The notes beneath the pieces were generated by a model that worked only from the letters and a program-made list of their open reading frames with translations, did not search any database and was not told the origin of the DNA. Below, one piece after another: positions 26,181-36,201 of a DNA stretch of 60,113 bases (the stretch's first letter is position 1; each line of letters starts with the position of its first letter). The translations under genes and the position numbers were made by a program. The stretch is taken from contig DATIXJ010000073.1 of NCBI GenBank assembly GCA_035518715.1, forward strand, positions 1 through 60,113, written 5' to 3'. The DNA comes from DATIXJ01 sp035518715 (GTDB lineage Bacteria > Bacteroidota > Ignavibacteria > UBA10030 > SZUA-254).

Positions 26181-29100
26181 ATGATCGGGCAGACAATCTC
26201 CCATTATAAAATACTCGAGAAGCTCGGAGAGGGTGGAATGGGAGTAGTGTATAAGGCCCATGATGAGGAGCTCAACCGGGTCGTTGCGCTCAAGTTCCTG
26301 CCGAATTATCTGACTTCCGACCGGACGGAAAAGGAACGATTTTATCACGAGGCGCGTGCCGCATCGGCTCTGAACCATCCGAACGTGACCACAATCTACG
26401 AAATCAAGGAATTTGAGGACCAGCTTTATCTTGCCATGGAGTTCGTGGACGGAAGGACGCTCAAGAAACTGATCGAAGAGGAGCCGCCCGGCATCAAAAA
26501 GGTTCTCGACATTGCCATTCAGGTCTGTGAGGGTCTCTCTGCTGCTCACGAGAAGGGCGTGATTCATCGTGACATCAAGAGCGACAACATCATGCTCACG
26601 GCAAAGGGGCAGGTCAAGATTATGGACTTCGGCCTGGCTAAGGTGAAGGGCGCCTCAAAGCTGACGAAGGCAGGGTCCACGATCGGTACCGCGGCGTACA
26701 TGTCGCCGGAGCAGGCGCAGGGAGAAGAAATCGATCACCGGTCTGATATCTTCTCGTTCGGCGTTGTGCTTTATGAACTTCTTACCACCAAGCTCCCGTT
26801 CCGCGGGGAGCACCAGGCAGCTCTCATGTATTCACTGATCAATGAAGAGCCCCAGCCGATCGCACGATTCAATGAGCATATTTCCCCCGACCTCGAACGT
26901 ATTGTCGTGAAGGCGCTGGCAAAGGACACAGACGAGAGATACCAGCATGCCGACGACATGCTGGCGGATCTCCGGAAAGAGCGGAAACATTTTGAGTATG
27001 CCCGGGCGGGATACGCGACCACCTCCACGATGGCACAGCCTGTGGCTGCACCCGCATCAGCTCCTCCGAGGCGGAACCCTCTGCGCAGATTCCTCCTACC
27101 TGCAGTATCCTTCATCGTCGTGATTGTTGCGGTGCTGATTTTCAACCCGTTCAATCTGCAAATCAGCACTCAGAAGGGGACGGCCGCTTCCTCCAAGAAC
27201 ACACTGGCGGTGATGTACTTCGAGAATATCCCGGATCCCGAGGACAAGGACCATACGGGTGAGATGCTGACAAACCTCCTGACCACTTCCTTATTCCAGA
27301 CAAGAGATGTTGACGTGATCAGCCGCGAACGTCTCTTCGACATTCTCAAGGAGATTGGACAGGAAAACGAGAAGTCCATCACTCCTTCGATCGCCACCAC
27401 TGTGGCACAGCGGGCCGGCGTTTCCATGATGCTGCTGGGAAGTATTCTTCAGAAGCAACCTGATCTTGCCGTCACGTACCGCCTGGTGGAAGTGCAAACG
27501 GGAAAAATCCTGAGCACGCAGCGGCTATCCGGATTCCCGGGCGACAAAATATTCTCGCTGGTGGATACCCTTGCACTTCTCGTCAAGAACGATCTGCGCG
27601 TGCCTTCAGCTCCGGTAACAAAGGAAAAATCGGTTTCGAATGTCACGACCAGTTCTCCCGAGGCATACCGTTCCTATCTTGAAGGAATCGAGCTGAACGA
27701 CCGCTTTTACGCTACCGAGGCAATCGCAGCGTTTCGACGCGCAATCGAGCTGGACAGCAACTTTGCGATGGCATATTTTTATCTCGCAATTACCAACCTG
27801 AACCCTCTCTCGCAGGCAGAGGTCCGGCAAGCATTGGAAAAAGCGTACTCGCTGCGGACGAAGGTCACCGAAGTCGAGCAATTAGCCATCGAGTCCGAAT
27901 ATGCAACACTTGTTGAAAAAGATATCCCCAAGTCAATAGAAATTATTGAGCGCATCCTTGAAAAGTACCCCCATGAGCAAAAGGCGTATTTACCGCTGGG
28001 CAATAACTATGCTCAGATCGGCCAGTTTGATAAGTCACTGCAAATGTACCTCCGGGGATTGCAGAACGATTCCCTCGACAAGAATCTCTGGAATCTGGTT
28101 GCCTACGGAAGCGCAGGAGTGGGAAAGAAAGACGATGCGTTGAGAGCGATCGAGAGGTATACCGAGATTGCCCCCGCCGAGGCGAATCCCTACGACAGCA
28201 AGGGGGATATTTATGCGTTGTTTGGTATTCCCGATTCCGCGGCACTGTGGTGGAAAAAGGCGCTTACCTTCCGGCCGGATTTTCCATCGGTCGGGAAGCT
28301 GGCATTCCTTTCACTTGCCCGCGGCGATACGGGAGAAGCGAGACCGTATTTGCATGCGTATTTCGCCTCTCTCGGCGAGGAGGGGAAGAATCTTGAGCAA
28401 GTCATTCCCATACTCTATCATATCCGGGAAGGGCGAATTCATTCCAGCGTGAAAGCCGTCCGCGATATGCTTGCGCATGATCGGGAGAGAGCCCTGCACG
28501 ACATGATCTATGAGGATCTGCTTGCTCTGACCAGCCTTGATTATGAGCTGCAGGATTATTCTTCGCTGGAACGGGATGCGCGGGAGGGGATCCTAGAAAT
28601 GAAGAAAGACTCGGTGAACAATATCTACTTCCGGGTCTTGCTCGCTCTTGCCGATCAAAAGGAAGGACACACCACAGAGGCATCTTCCTTGACAGATGCA
28701 CTTAGAAATGACGCTGCCGCGGAGAAATCGATTGATCTGCGCGAGGCGTGCGAGTACGGTATGGGAGTTATTTCACTGGAACGGCAGGACTATTCCGCCG
28801 CGCTCGACCACTTTAATCGCGTCGCGTCCTACGTCTATCCGGTCCATTCCCCGCAATTCCACTATGCGCTCTGCCTGCTGAAGACGGGGCATACTGAAGA
28901 CGCTATTCGTGAGTTTTCCAGGGAGACAACATGGTGTGATCTCCTGAATGATCGGTTTGATCTGTCGAACCTGCCGTTTTCCAACTGGAGGTCGATCGGC
29001 ATTGGAGCAATCAAAGCCCACTATGAGCTCGGTGTGGCGTATCAGAAACTCGGTCGGCAGGATCAGGCATTGAGGGAATACCAGAAGTTTGTGGAAACCT

Positions 29101-29183
29101 GGAAGAACGCGGATTTCAAGTTTCCTGAACTGGATGACGCGAAGGTCCAGATCGCCAAATTAAGAAGTTCGGCTCAGCGCTGA
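26181..29183 (+). CDS. Transmembrane Ser/Thr protein kinase with C-terminal TPR domain
   Basis: A 1000-residue protein. Residues 9-270 form a Hanks-type kinase with all key parts: glycine loop GEGGMG (16-21), ATP-binding K38, HRDIKSDN (129-136, catalytic D131) and DFG (149-151), then GTAAYMSPEQ. A Pro/Ala linker leads to one membrane segment (about 303-322). Outside follow a FlgO/TolB-N-like domain (about 340-470; LAVMYFENIPDPEDKDHTG, RAGVSMMLLGSI) and about ten TPR-like helices to the end. This layout is common for receptor kinases in Acidobacteria and FCB bacteria. It would phosphorylate cytoplasmic targets in response to an envelope signal. No Shine-Dalgarno is visible before the ATG; neighbours give no clear substrate. 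Confidence 0.9.
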   Translation: MIGQTISHYKILEKLGEGGMGVVYKAHDEELNRVVALKFLPNYLTSDRTEKERFYHEARAASALNHPNVTTIYEIKEFEDQLYLAMEFVDGRTLKKLIEEEPPGIKKVLDIAIQVCEGLSAAHEKGVIHRDIKSDNIMLTAKGQVKIMDFGLAKVKGASKLTKAGSTIGTAAYMSPEQAQGEEIDHRSDIFSFGVVLYELLTTKLPFRGEHQAALMYSLINEEPQPIARFNEHISPDLERIVVKALAKDTDERYQHADDMLADLRKERKHFEYARAGYATTSTMAQPVAAPASAPPRRNPLRRFLLPAVSFIVVIVAVLIFNPFNLQISTQKGTAASSKNTLAVMYFENIPDPEDKDHTGEMLTNLLTTSLFQTRDVDVISRERLFDILKEIGQENEKSITPSIATTVAQRAGVSMMLLGSILQKQPDLAVTYRLVEVQTGKILSTQRLSGFPGDKIFSLVDTLALLVKNDLRVPSAPVTKEKSVSNVTTSSPEAYRSYLEGIELNDRFYATEAIAAFRRAIELDSNFAMAYFYLAITNLNPLSQAEVRQALEKAYSLRTKVTEVEQLAIESEYATLVEKDIPKSIEIIERILEKYPHEQKAYLPLGNNYAQIGQFDKSLQMYLRGLQNDSLDKNLWNLVAYGSAGVGKKDDALRAIERYTEIAPAEANPYDSKGDIYALFGIPDSAALWWKKALTFRPDFPSVGKLAFLSLARGDTGEARPYLHAYFASLGEEGKNLEQVIPILYHIREGRIHSSVKAVRDMLAHDRERALHDMIYEDLLALTSLDYELQDYSSLERDAREGILEMKKDSVNNIYFRVLLALADQKEGHTTEASSLTDALRNDAAAEKSIDLREACEYGMGVISLERQDYSAALDHFNRVASYVYPVHSPQFHYALCLLKTGHTEDAIREFSRETTWCDLLNDRFDLSNLPFSNWRSIGIGAIKAHYELGVAYQKLGRQDQALREYQKFVETWKNADFKFPELDDAKVQIAKLRSSAQR

Positions 29184-29216
29184 ACGAATGCCGGGCCCCT
29201 TCCCGAAACCTTCTGC

Positions 29217-31451
29217 TTACTTAATTACTGCCATCTTCCTTGTGTCGGTAAACCCTCCCGTTACCAACCGATAGATATAAATTCCACTCGGAACGTTGCC
29301 CGCGTCCCACGTCACTGAACGATATCCCGCTTCTTCCATTTCATTTACCAGCGTTGCTATTTCCTGACCAAGCATATTGTAGATCTTTAACACGACGTGA
29401 GAATCTTCGGGAAGTGCATACCGTATGATCGTCGAGGGATTGAACGGATTCGGATAATTTTGGACGAGAGCAAACTCGTGAGGGAGCGGCATCGTTGAAG
29501 TGCCGGCATCAGGCGGTGCTGGAGGTAGTTCGGTGGTGTGTTCAATCCGGATTCGCCCCGCGTTCAATTCTGCCGATGGCGATGCGGAGAAAATCAATTT
29601 TCCATCCTGATTGACCTTTACCCAGTACCCTCTGCCCGGGAAGAGTGAATCACCCGTCCGGTAACTTCCTTCATACCAGAAAAATTGTGAAGTCACGATC
29701 CCACCGGGCACAGATGATATGCTGGAGGTCGGAATCGTCTGGGACAACGAACCAATCATGTTCCAGCCGGTTACGACATCTGTGGAATCGCTCGTAATCG
29801 GAGTTCCCACGAGACCGACCGTACCGGTATCCCCAAATTTCACCCAATACCCTCTTCCGATCAGAAGCGTATCGTGGATCTCGTATCCTGTTCCGGGATT
29901 ATAGAGGAATGCATTCGACACTGCCGTCGGGAAGAGCGCACTCTTTCCCGGATCTGCCGGAATAATGGGAAGCGAAAGCAGATTCCATGATTTAAAAACC
30001 TGGAAGGATGTGGATGAAGTTGAAGTCGTGAACCGCCGGAACGGCGTAAACGCGGTTGATCCTACGCCGTTCATTGCGCGAACTCTCCAGTAGAGCGTTG
30101 TCGAATCCGGAAGCGGACCGGCCTGATCAGCGGTATCCTGCACGGTACTGTCGTTCACCACAAGTGTAGTGAAACCGGAATCCGATGCAATCTGCAGATG
30201 ATACCTCGATGCACCTGCCGATGTGGTCCACGAAAATGTCATGATGTCCGGCTGGTCCGAAGCGAAATCGGGCGGGGCAATGAGCGTAAACGGGCCCGGC
30301 TGCACAGCCCAGAACTTGAAGATCTTCCCGCTGCCGAGATCACAAAAATAGAGCTCATGATTTCTGTCTGTTCCGAATGCCGAGATATTGGTTCCCGAGG
30401 AAAAAAGGAGCGAGTCGATGGGTGTGGATGATAGAACGGGCGTCAGCGTCCAGATTTCACCGGTGCAGTAATCGCCGTAAATGTATTTTCCGACAAGTGA
30501 CGGGATCGCGGAACCCCGGTAGACGAATCCGCCCATGATCGCACACCGGCCTGCGTCGTGATGATATTCCCAAATCGGAAGCGTGAGCCCGGTTTCATTG
30601 CACCCGGACGGAGGATTATAGCAGTGCGTCGCTTCCATAAGATTCCATCCGTAATTGTGACCGTTGAGGATGGTGTCGATTTCTTCCCACTCATCCTGAC
30701 CCACATCGGCACACCAGAGTGTTTGATTGTCGAAACTGAATCTCCACGGGTTACGCATCCCGTACGAGAAAATCTCCTGCCGCTTCGTCGTGTCGCCGTA
30801 AAACGGATTGGTCGGCGGAATCGCATAATGCAGTGAACCGCTCGACGAGTCGACATTGATACGTACGATCTTGCCGAGGAGCGTGGAGGTGTTCTGACCG
30901 TTGCCGAAGGGATCGCCGCCGCTTCCTCCGTCGCCGAATGCAATATAGAGGTACCCGTCGGGTCCGAAGGCAAGCTGGCCGCCTTTGTGATTGGTGAAGG
31001 GCTGCAGCTGCTCGAGGAGGACGAGCTCGCTCGACCGGTCTGCCGAATCGGGATTTGTGGCGCTGACGCGGAAACGCGAGATAACCGTCCGCAACGGGTT
31101 ATCCCGATCATAGTCCACATAGAAGTACCCGTTATTCGCATAGTCGGGATCAAAGGCAAGCCCGAGAAGGCCCAGCTCTCCGCCGCTCACGATACTGTCG
31201 GTAATGTCGAGAAACGTCTTCGTGGTCGTGACCGTCGAATCGTTCTGGAATATCCTGATCACGCCACCCTGTTCGACGACACAGACGCGGTTCGACGTAT
31301 CGTTGGGATGATAGAACCCGATGGGTGAATTAAATGAGAGGTTGGGAAACGGATCTGTCAGGAATGCCTGTGCGTGAAGATCAGCGTGGAAAATGCAGGC
31401 GGCAGCAATGAAAAGCGTGAAGCTCGAGAGAACAGCCCGGATGGAAAACAT
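29217..31451 (-). CDS. T9SS-secreted PQQ-type sugar dehydrogenase-like propeller protein with WNL/GYW domain
   Basis: A 744-residue protein with a signal peptide (about 1-26). The glucose/sorbosone-dehydrogenase propeller follows (about 30-370; NHKGGQLAFGPDGYLYIAFG, SYGMRNPWRFSFD, ADVGQDEWEEID, GKYIYGDYCTGEIW). A fibronectin-III-like domain (about 378-465), a duplicated WNL/GYW domain (about 473-605), a Pro-rich linker and the T9SS tail (NYPNPFNPSTIIRYALPEDS...RKMAVIK) complete it. In soluble PQQ glucose dehydrogenases the NH.GG histidine is catalytic, so an oxidoreductase role on extracellular sugars or alcohols is plausible if PQQ is available. The ATG at 31451 has AGGGGG about 8 bases upstream. 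A promoter is proposed at 31508-31538. Confidence 0.85.
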   Translation of the reverse strand: MFSIRAVLSSFTLFIAAACIFHADLHAQAFLTDPFPNLSFNSPIGFYHPNDTSNRVCVVEQGGVIRIFQNDSTVTTTKTFLDITDSIVSGGELGLLGLAFDPDYANNGYFYVDYDRDNPLRTVISRFRVSATNPDSADRSSELVLLEQLQPFTNHKGGQLAFGPDGYLYIAFGDGGSGGDPFGNGQNTSTLLGKIVRINVDSSSGSLHYAIPPTNPFYGDTTKRQEIFSYGMRNPWRFSFDNQTLWCADVGQDEWEEIDTILNGHNYGWNLMEATHCYNPPSGCNETGLTLPIWEYHHDAGRCAIMGGFVYRGSAIPSLVGKYIYGDYCTGEIWTLTPVLSSTPIDSLLFSSGTNISAFGTDRNHELYFCDLGSGKIFKFWAVQPGPFTLIAPPDFASDQPDIMTFSWTTSAGASRYHLQIASDSGFTTLVVNDSTVQDTADQAGPLPDSTTLYWRVRAMNGVGSTAFTPFRRFTTSTSSTSFQVFKSWNLLSLPIIPADPGKSALFPTAVSNAFLYNPGTGYEIHDTLLIGRGYWVKFGDTGTVGLVGTPITSDSTDVVTGWNMIGSLSQTIPTSSISSVPGGIVTSQFFWYEGSYRTGDSLFPGRGYWVKVNQDGKLIFSASPSAELNAGRIRIEHTTELPPAPPDAGTSTMPLPHEFALVQNYPNPFNPSTIIRYALPEDSHVVLKIYNMLGQEIATLVNEMEEAGYRSVTWDAGNVPSGIYIYRLVTGGFTDTRKMAVIK

Positions 31452-31507
31452 GATGATTTTCCCCCTGATAAAATGATGACAAGAACGGAACTTGCTGATG
31501 CAACTGG

Positions 31508-31538
31508 CTAATATACACGATAAACCCCGGAGAGGCAA
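31508..31538 (-). promoter_or_regulatory. Bacteroidota-type promoter overlapping a terminator
   Basis: On the minus strand TTGCCT (31538-31533), 17 bases, then TATATTAG (31515-31508). The -35 element lies inside the hairpin at 31522-31560. Confidence 0.45.
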
Positions 31539-31560
31539 GCTCACACTGCCTCTCCGGTTT
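31522..31560 (-). terminator. Terminator hairpin of the tricorn-type protease gene
   Basis: The transcript forms AAACCGGAGAGGCA paired with TGCCTCTCCGGGGTTT around GTGTGAGCT. It lies about 20 bases past the stop codon. Only three T residues follow, so termination may be partial. Confidence 0.55.
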
Positions 31561-31578
31561 CCGCAATGCTTCGTCCGG

Positions 31579-34500
31579 TTACTTCATTAATTCCTGAACC
31601 GCCGCTTCGATCTGCTGATCGCGTCCTTTGGTCATCAGTTCGGGATCGTTGTGCACTTTGATGTCGGGTTCAAGCTGATTGTTTTCACAGAACTTCCCGT
31701 CGGGCGTTCGCCATCCTCCCATCGGGATCCCGAATGTGAGTGCAGGATCAATCTGCCGTTCCCACCAGACGAATGTCCCCGTCCCCGGAACAGGCATTCC
31801 GAGTGTTTTCCCGTCGCCCTTGAGCTTGTAGGCAACGGGGAAGAGGTGCGCGTCGGAATAGTTGCTCTCGCCGATTAGCACAATAGAAGGTTTCGTCCAC
31901 TTGTCGTAGGGTTCCGAACCGATGTACTGTCCGTGCGGGACAATATCCATATACTTTTTGCCGCTCAGAAAATCCGACAACTGTTCGTGGATATTGCCGC
32001 CTCCGTTGAATCTCGTATCCACGATGATTGCTTTCTTTTCGATGTTGCGGCCGAGCGCTTCCTCAAACACCGTCCGCATACTGGGGTCGTTCATGGCGCG
32101 GACATGTACATAACCGATCGTGCCGTGAGAAAGCTTGTCCACCTCGTCCCGTCGCTCCTTGACCCAGCGTTTGTACAGAAGCTCTCCCATATCGCCGCCG
32201 GAGATCGGTTTCAACGATTCTTCCCAGCGTTTGTCGTTGGATGGATCAAAGACGGAAAGGAGCGTGAGCTTGCCGACTTTCCTGTTCAGCAGCTGATAGA
32301 AATCCATGTCGGGTGTGAGTGATTGGCCGTCGATCGCTTCGATAATGTTCCCGGCACGAATCTTCGAAGCTGCCTTGTCGACCGGCCCGTCCTCAACCAC
32401 TTCCGCAATTTTTACACCGGTACCGGTATACGTATAATCGTACAGGAGCCCGAGTTCCGCAGTCTGATCGGAGTTCGGCATCGTCGGCCTGTAGTAACAT
32501 CCCGTGTGCGAACAATTCACCTCGCCGAGCATCTCGCTCAGCATTTCGGCAAAATCATAATCATTGTTGATATACGGGAGGAACTTCTTGTAATCCGCAT
32601 AATAGTAGTCCCAATCCACTCCCTGGAGATCAGCCACGTAAAATTTCTCTTTAAACTGTCTCCAGGCGTGATCGAAGATATAATTTCTCTCGTCCGCGGC
32701 TTTGAGGACCATCTCACCGCCGGTTTTGACGGGCTCGCTCTTACCGCTCTCGGCGTCAACTTTTGTGACTTTGCCGTCTGCGAGAACAAAAATGAATTTC
32801 CCGTCAGAGGACATCTGCATGCTGGCATTGTCGGCTCCGAGCTTCGCAAAGAGGGAAGTTTCTCTGGTTCGCAGTGTCGTACTCCAGATATCGGCGCCTT
32901 TATCAAACGTGGTGAGATAGAAGAGCTTCTCGCCGTCCTTGGAGAGCACCCAGTCGCTGAGAGGGGAAGTATGGATCGTGAGCCGGGCTTTTCGCTCGTT
33001 GAGGTTTTCCCAGTCAATGACGACTTCCTTCTTTGTCGTGTCTTCACTCGATTTTGCGGAACTCTTTTTCTTCTCGCCCTTCTCCTTATCCTCTGCGTCC
33101 TTCTTGGCCTTGTCTTCCTGTTCCTTCACCAGTGCGAATTCTTCCTTCGTCAGATTAAACCGGTCGAATGCTGCTTTGGTGAAGAACATTCCATAGACAT
33201 CGCTGGTCGAGAGATCGCCACCCTGCTGACGTGTTCCCTGGCGGTCGCATCCCCAGATCATCATCTTCCCGTCCATCATCCATTTCGGCGTATTGTTGTC
33301 GTATCCGCTCTCCGTGAGATTGTGAATCTCGCCCTTTCCGTCGGCGGAGACAAGACCGACTTGCGAAGTGAATATGCGCTCGGGATATCCGAACTGTACC
33401 AGAAACCACTTTCCGTCCGGCGACCACTGGTAATACTGATCACCGTCGGCGTATGAATAGTTCCACTCCGCCGGCATGATCGTGCGCGTTTTTTTCGATT
33501 CCAGATTGATGACTTTGAGTACCACGCGGTTCTCAAGATATGCGACTTCCTTTCCGTCGGGAGAAAATGACGGCTGGTATTCTTCGGCGGGAGTCGCCAC
33601 GACCGGCTCTTCTTTCAGGAGTGTCGAACAGTAAAAGTACGGTTCTTCCTTTCTTACGATTGTGGTTTTGTAGACGTTCCAGTTATTGTCTTTTTCGGCT
33701 GCATAAACGAGCGACCTTCCATCGGGACTGAAATCGATGCTCCGCTCCTGCCAGGGAGTATTGGTAATGCGCTTCGTGATACCGCCTTCCATGCTTGTCA
33801 CAAATATTTCGCCCCGGAAAACATAGGCGAATTCTTTTCCGTTCGGTGAGAGCTTGGCTTCGGTGAATCCCTCATTCACGGGAACAATCTTGTCGATCGA
33901 TTCGCGGCCATCTGCACCGATGCGAATTGAAATTTTCTTTGGTTCGCCGCCCGGCTGAAGCGTGTAGATCTCGCCGTCGTAACTGAAGCAGAGAATATTG
34001 CCATTCGAACGGCTCAGAAATCTGACGGGGTTCTTCGCGAAATGCGTAATCGGAGTACTGCTTGATGGATTCGAGACCGAGCTCTTATAAACATTGAACG
34101 ATCCGCTCTGCTCGGTCAGGTAATAGAAATCGTCATCGTTGGAATCGAAAACGGGGTTCCGATCCTCACCGTTAAACTGTGTCAGCTGCTGGTACTTCCC
34201 GGACTTGAAATCATACACCCAAACATCGCGGGTAACGGAAGAAGTGTGATGTTTACGCCAGTCGCTTTCATATCCCTTGATATCGTGATAAATGAGCTTG
34301 TCTCCCGTGGAATTGAATTTTGCATCGAGCGCCGGCACCGGAAGCATCTGGGAGATGCGGCCTCCTGAAACCGGGACGCTGTAGAGTTGTACCATCAACC
34401 CAACCGGAAACTGCGCGTTTGTGGCAAGCTCCTGTCGGTATGCGGCGAAGACGACTGCCTTGTCGTCCGCAGTAAATGTGCTCGGAATCTCGCGTGCGGA

Positions 34501-34824
34501 ATGGTACGTAAGGCGTTTGGCCTCGCCGCCGGCAGCGGGCATGACAAAAACATCGAAGTTTCCGTACCGGTCGGACGCGAACGCAATGCTCTTGCCATCG
34601 TGGCTCCAGACGGGAGCGAATTCATACGAATCGCTGAGCGTAAGCGGTGTTGCCGTCCCGCCGGCGCTGGGAACAGAATAGATATCTCCCTTGTATTCAA
34701 AGAGAATCGTTTGACCGTCGGGGGAAATCGCGGGGTACCGCAACCACAACGGATGTTCCTGACTGATTGCGAAGGAGACAAAAAGCAGGATTGCGATGAA
34801 GCTGAAAACCGTTCTCATGCGCAT
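31579..34824 (-). CDS. Tricorn-type protease (S41 family) with signal peptide
   Basis: A 1081-residue peptidase with a signal peptide (MRMRTVFSFIAILLFVSFAIS). Two WD40-like propellers follow (about 25-340 and 350-700; repeated SPDGKxxxY motifs), with a Lys/Glu-rich insert near residues 600-630. A helical bundle, a PDZ domain (about 795-860) and the S41 catalytic core complete it. The tricorn catalytic residues are present: S772-H773 in CSHTGC, S990-D991 in NYSDAH, and a Glu in CENNQLEPD (1047 or 1052). Tricorn trims oligopeptides from larger proteases; the signal peptide places this one in the periplasm, as in other bacterial homologues. The ATG at 34824 follows a TTGACA promoter at 34882-34911. 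Confidence 0.92.
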   Translation of the reverse strand: MRMRTVFSFIAILLFVSFAISQEHPLWLRYPAISPDGQTILFEYKGDIYSVPSAGGTATPLTLSDSYEFAPVWSHDGKSIAFASDRYGNFDVFVMPAAGGEAKRLTYHSAREIPSTFTADDKAVVFAAYRQELATNAQFPVGLMVQLYSVPVSGGRISQMLPVPALDAKFNSTGDKLIYHDIKGYESDWRKHHTSSVTRDVWVYDFKSGKYQQLTQFNGEDRNPVFDSNDDDFYYLTEQSGSFNVYKSSVSNPSSSTPITHFAKNPVRFLSRSNGNILCFSYDGEIYTLQPGGEPKKISIRIGADGRESIDKIVPVNEGFTEAKLSPNGKEFAYVFRGEIFVTSMEGGITKRITNTPWQERSIDFSPDGRSLVYAAEKDNNWNVYKTTIVRKEEPYFYCSTLLKEEPVVATPAEEYQPSFSPDGKEVAYLENRVVLKVINLESKKTRTIMPAEWNYSYADGDQYYQWSPDGKWFLVQFGYPERIFTSQVGLVSADGKGEIHNLTESGYDNNTPKWMMDGKMMIWGCDRQGTRQQGGDLSTSDVYGMFFTKAAFDRFNLTKEEFALVKEQEDKAKKDAEDKEKGEKKKSSAKSSEDTTKKEVVIDWENLNERKARLTIHTSPLSDWVLSKDGEKLFYLTTFDKGADIWSTTLRTRETSLFAKLGADNASMQMSSDGKFIFVLADGKVTKVDAESGKSEPVKTGGEMVLKAADERNYIFDHAWRQFKEKFYVADLQGVDWDYYYADYKKFLPYINNDYDFAEMLSEMLGEVNCSHTGCYYRPTMPNSDQTAELGLLYDYTYTGTGVKIAEVVEDGPVDKAASKIRAGNIIEAIDGQSLTPDMDFYQLLNRKVGKLTLLSVFDPSNDKRWEESLKPISGGDMGELLYKRWVKERRDEVDKLSHGTIGYVHVRAMNDPSMRTVFEEALGRNIEKKAIIVDTRFNGGGNIHEQLSDFLSGKKYMDIVPHGQYIGSEPYDKWTKPSIVLIGESNYSDAHLFPVAYKLKGDGKTLGMPVPGTGTFVWWERQIDPALTFGIPMGGWRTPDGKFCENNQLEPDIKVHNDPELMTKGRDQQIEAAVQELMK

Positions 34825-34881
34825 AGTGGAATCCCAAAAATGTGATGGTGAGGTGAAGGAATTGGGACAGCTTGAAAGGAA

Positions 34882-34911
34882 CAAAGTACGGAGGGGAGAG
34901 GGGAATGTCAA
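34882..34911 (-). promoter_or_regulatory. Promoter of the tricorn-type protease gene
   Basis: On the minus strand TTGACA (34911-34906), 17 bases, then TACTTTG (34888-34882). The leader is about 50 bases. Confidence 0.55.
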
Positions 34912-34987
34912 GTCGATGCCGTGAACCTGCGTCTCGTTCCGGGTCGGCGATTGACAGGCGGGTCGAAAAAGCAACGTAGCGCAGAGG

Positions 34988-35812
34988 TTACGACATCTCT
35001 CCGGACAGTACCTTCTCTACGGTGGTGAAAAAGTCTTTTTGCATGATGGGCTTTGCAATGAAGTCCGAGGCGCCCAGTTGTTTCGCTTCCACGCCGAGCT
35101 TTAAATCCGCATACGCGGTGAGAACGATGACCTTTGTTGCAGGGATGTTGTCATGAATGTACCGGAGAACGCCAAACCCCGAAACGGTCGGCATGATAAT
35201 ATCGAGCAGGACGAGATCAAATTTCTCCTTCTTGAGCATATCGATCGCGAAGCTTCCGTCGGATGCCGTTTCAACATTCTTATACCCGGCGTCGAGCAGG
35301 AGGGCTCGCAGGAGCATTCTGAAGTTCTCCTCGTCGTCGACGAGGAGGATGTGTGCATTGAGGTGATGATCTTTCTTCTTCTCGGCGGTCTGAGGCTTGT
35401 GGGCGACGGGGGGTGCCACAGGATGGACTTGCACAGGCGCCTGAGCGGGATGCTCGATGGAGGTGAGAAGCCGGATGAGATCGAGAAGCTCACCAAGAGA
35501 AGTTCCCTTCTTGAAAAGCGCACAGTTCTTCATCAGCGCCACCTTCACCATCGTATCCTTTTCGATGAGCTGGTGCACGAAGATAAACGGGACGTCCCTC
35601 CCGGCCTCCTTCTGTACCGACTTGCAGAATTCAATTCCATCAAGACCGGGCATGTCGAGGTCGGTAACAACGATATCAACCGACCGTTTCTTGAGCATAG
35701 GAAGTGCTTCCCTCCCGTTCTTTGCAAACGAGTACGAATGCTTCTCGTGCTGGAGATAGTTTCCAATCGCCAGCCGGTAAGATGCATCATCCGTAACCAG
35801 AAGAATTTCCAT
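34988..35812 (-). CDS. Response regulator with two receiver domains and no output domain
   Basis: The 274-residue cytoplasmic protein has two CheY-like receiver domains. The first (1-118) has the acidic pocket D8/D9 and phospho-acceptor D51 (TDLDMPG), but the usual Thr/Ser switch position reads FVHQ, and the Lys is within FKKG. The second (about 153-272) is canonical: VDDEE, D204 (LLDIIMP), VLTAYAD and IAKPI. A linker of about 35 residues rich in Pro and His joins them. With no effector domain it probably acts by protein contact or in a phosphorelay; no histidine kinase is adjacent. A promoter about 310 bases upstream (36119-36149) implies a long leader. Confidence 0.9.
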   Translation of the reverse strand: MEILLVTDDASYRLAIGNYLQHEKHSYSFAKNGREALPMLKKRSVDIVVTDLDMPGLDGIEFCKSVQKEAGRDVPFIFVHQLIEKDTMVKVALMKNCALFKKGTSLGELLDLIRLLTSIEHPAQAPVQVHPVAPPVAHKPQTAEKKKDHHLNAHILLVDDEENFRMLLRALLLDAGYKNVETASDGSFAIDMLKKEKFDLVLLDIIMPTVSGFGVLRYIHDNIPATKVIVLTAYADLKLGVEAKQLGASDFIAKPIMQKDFFTTVEKVLSGEMS

Positions 35813-36201
35813 CAGCTTTTCAATGATAAGGAACGAATTCGACCCTGAATTAAGAAATACTTTCGGAGAGATGCAAGTTCCGGTATTGCTCTCTCTCGCG
35901 GGGGGAATTCAGGTGCGGTTTCCGGAGTTTCAGGGTGATGGGGTTGTGCCTCCGGAAACGGCTCCCATCGGACTGAACCTGCCCGTGCCTCGTTCACGAC
36001 GAGATGGGCCTCCGCCGCCTCGTCTCCATGATATCCCCGAAAACAAACATCCCGTTCCCGAGTTGAGCAACACTTGGGAGGCGAAGTGTCACACGTGGGA
36101 TCTCAGGAACGGGACAGGCAAATATAAGAAATTTGAAAAACAAATACAATAATGGCTCCTTGGGGAAACCGCCTTAAATCACTTCCACCACCCGGTGTCC
36201 G
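35813..36201. other. Intergenic region, probably a long 5' leader
   Basis: About 390 bases between two minus-strand genes. It holds a good promoter at 36119-36149 and otherwise no gene that I can support. Most of it would be the untranslated leader of the response-regulator gene. Confidence 0.5.
36119..36149 (-). promoter_or_regulatory. Bacteroidota-type promoter upstream of the response regulator
   Basis: On the minus strand TTGTAT (36149-36144), 17 bases, then TATATTTG (36126-36119), an exact TAnnTTTG match. Confidence 0.6.

Noticed and set aside
32323..33456. A 377-codon open frame on the plus strand
   Set aside because: It is antisense to the tricorn-type protease, has no recognisable domain and reflects the codon pattern of the opposite strand.
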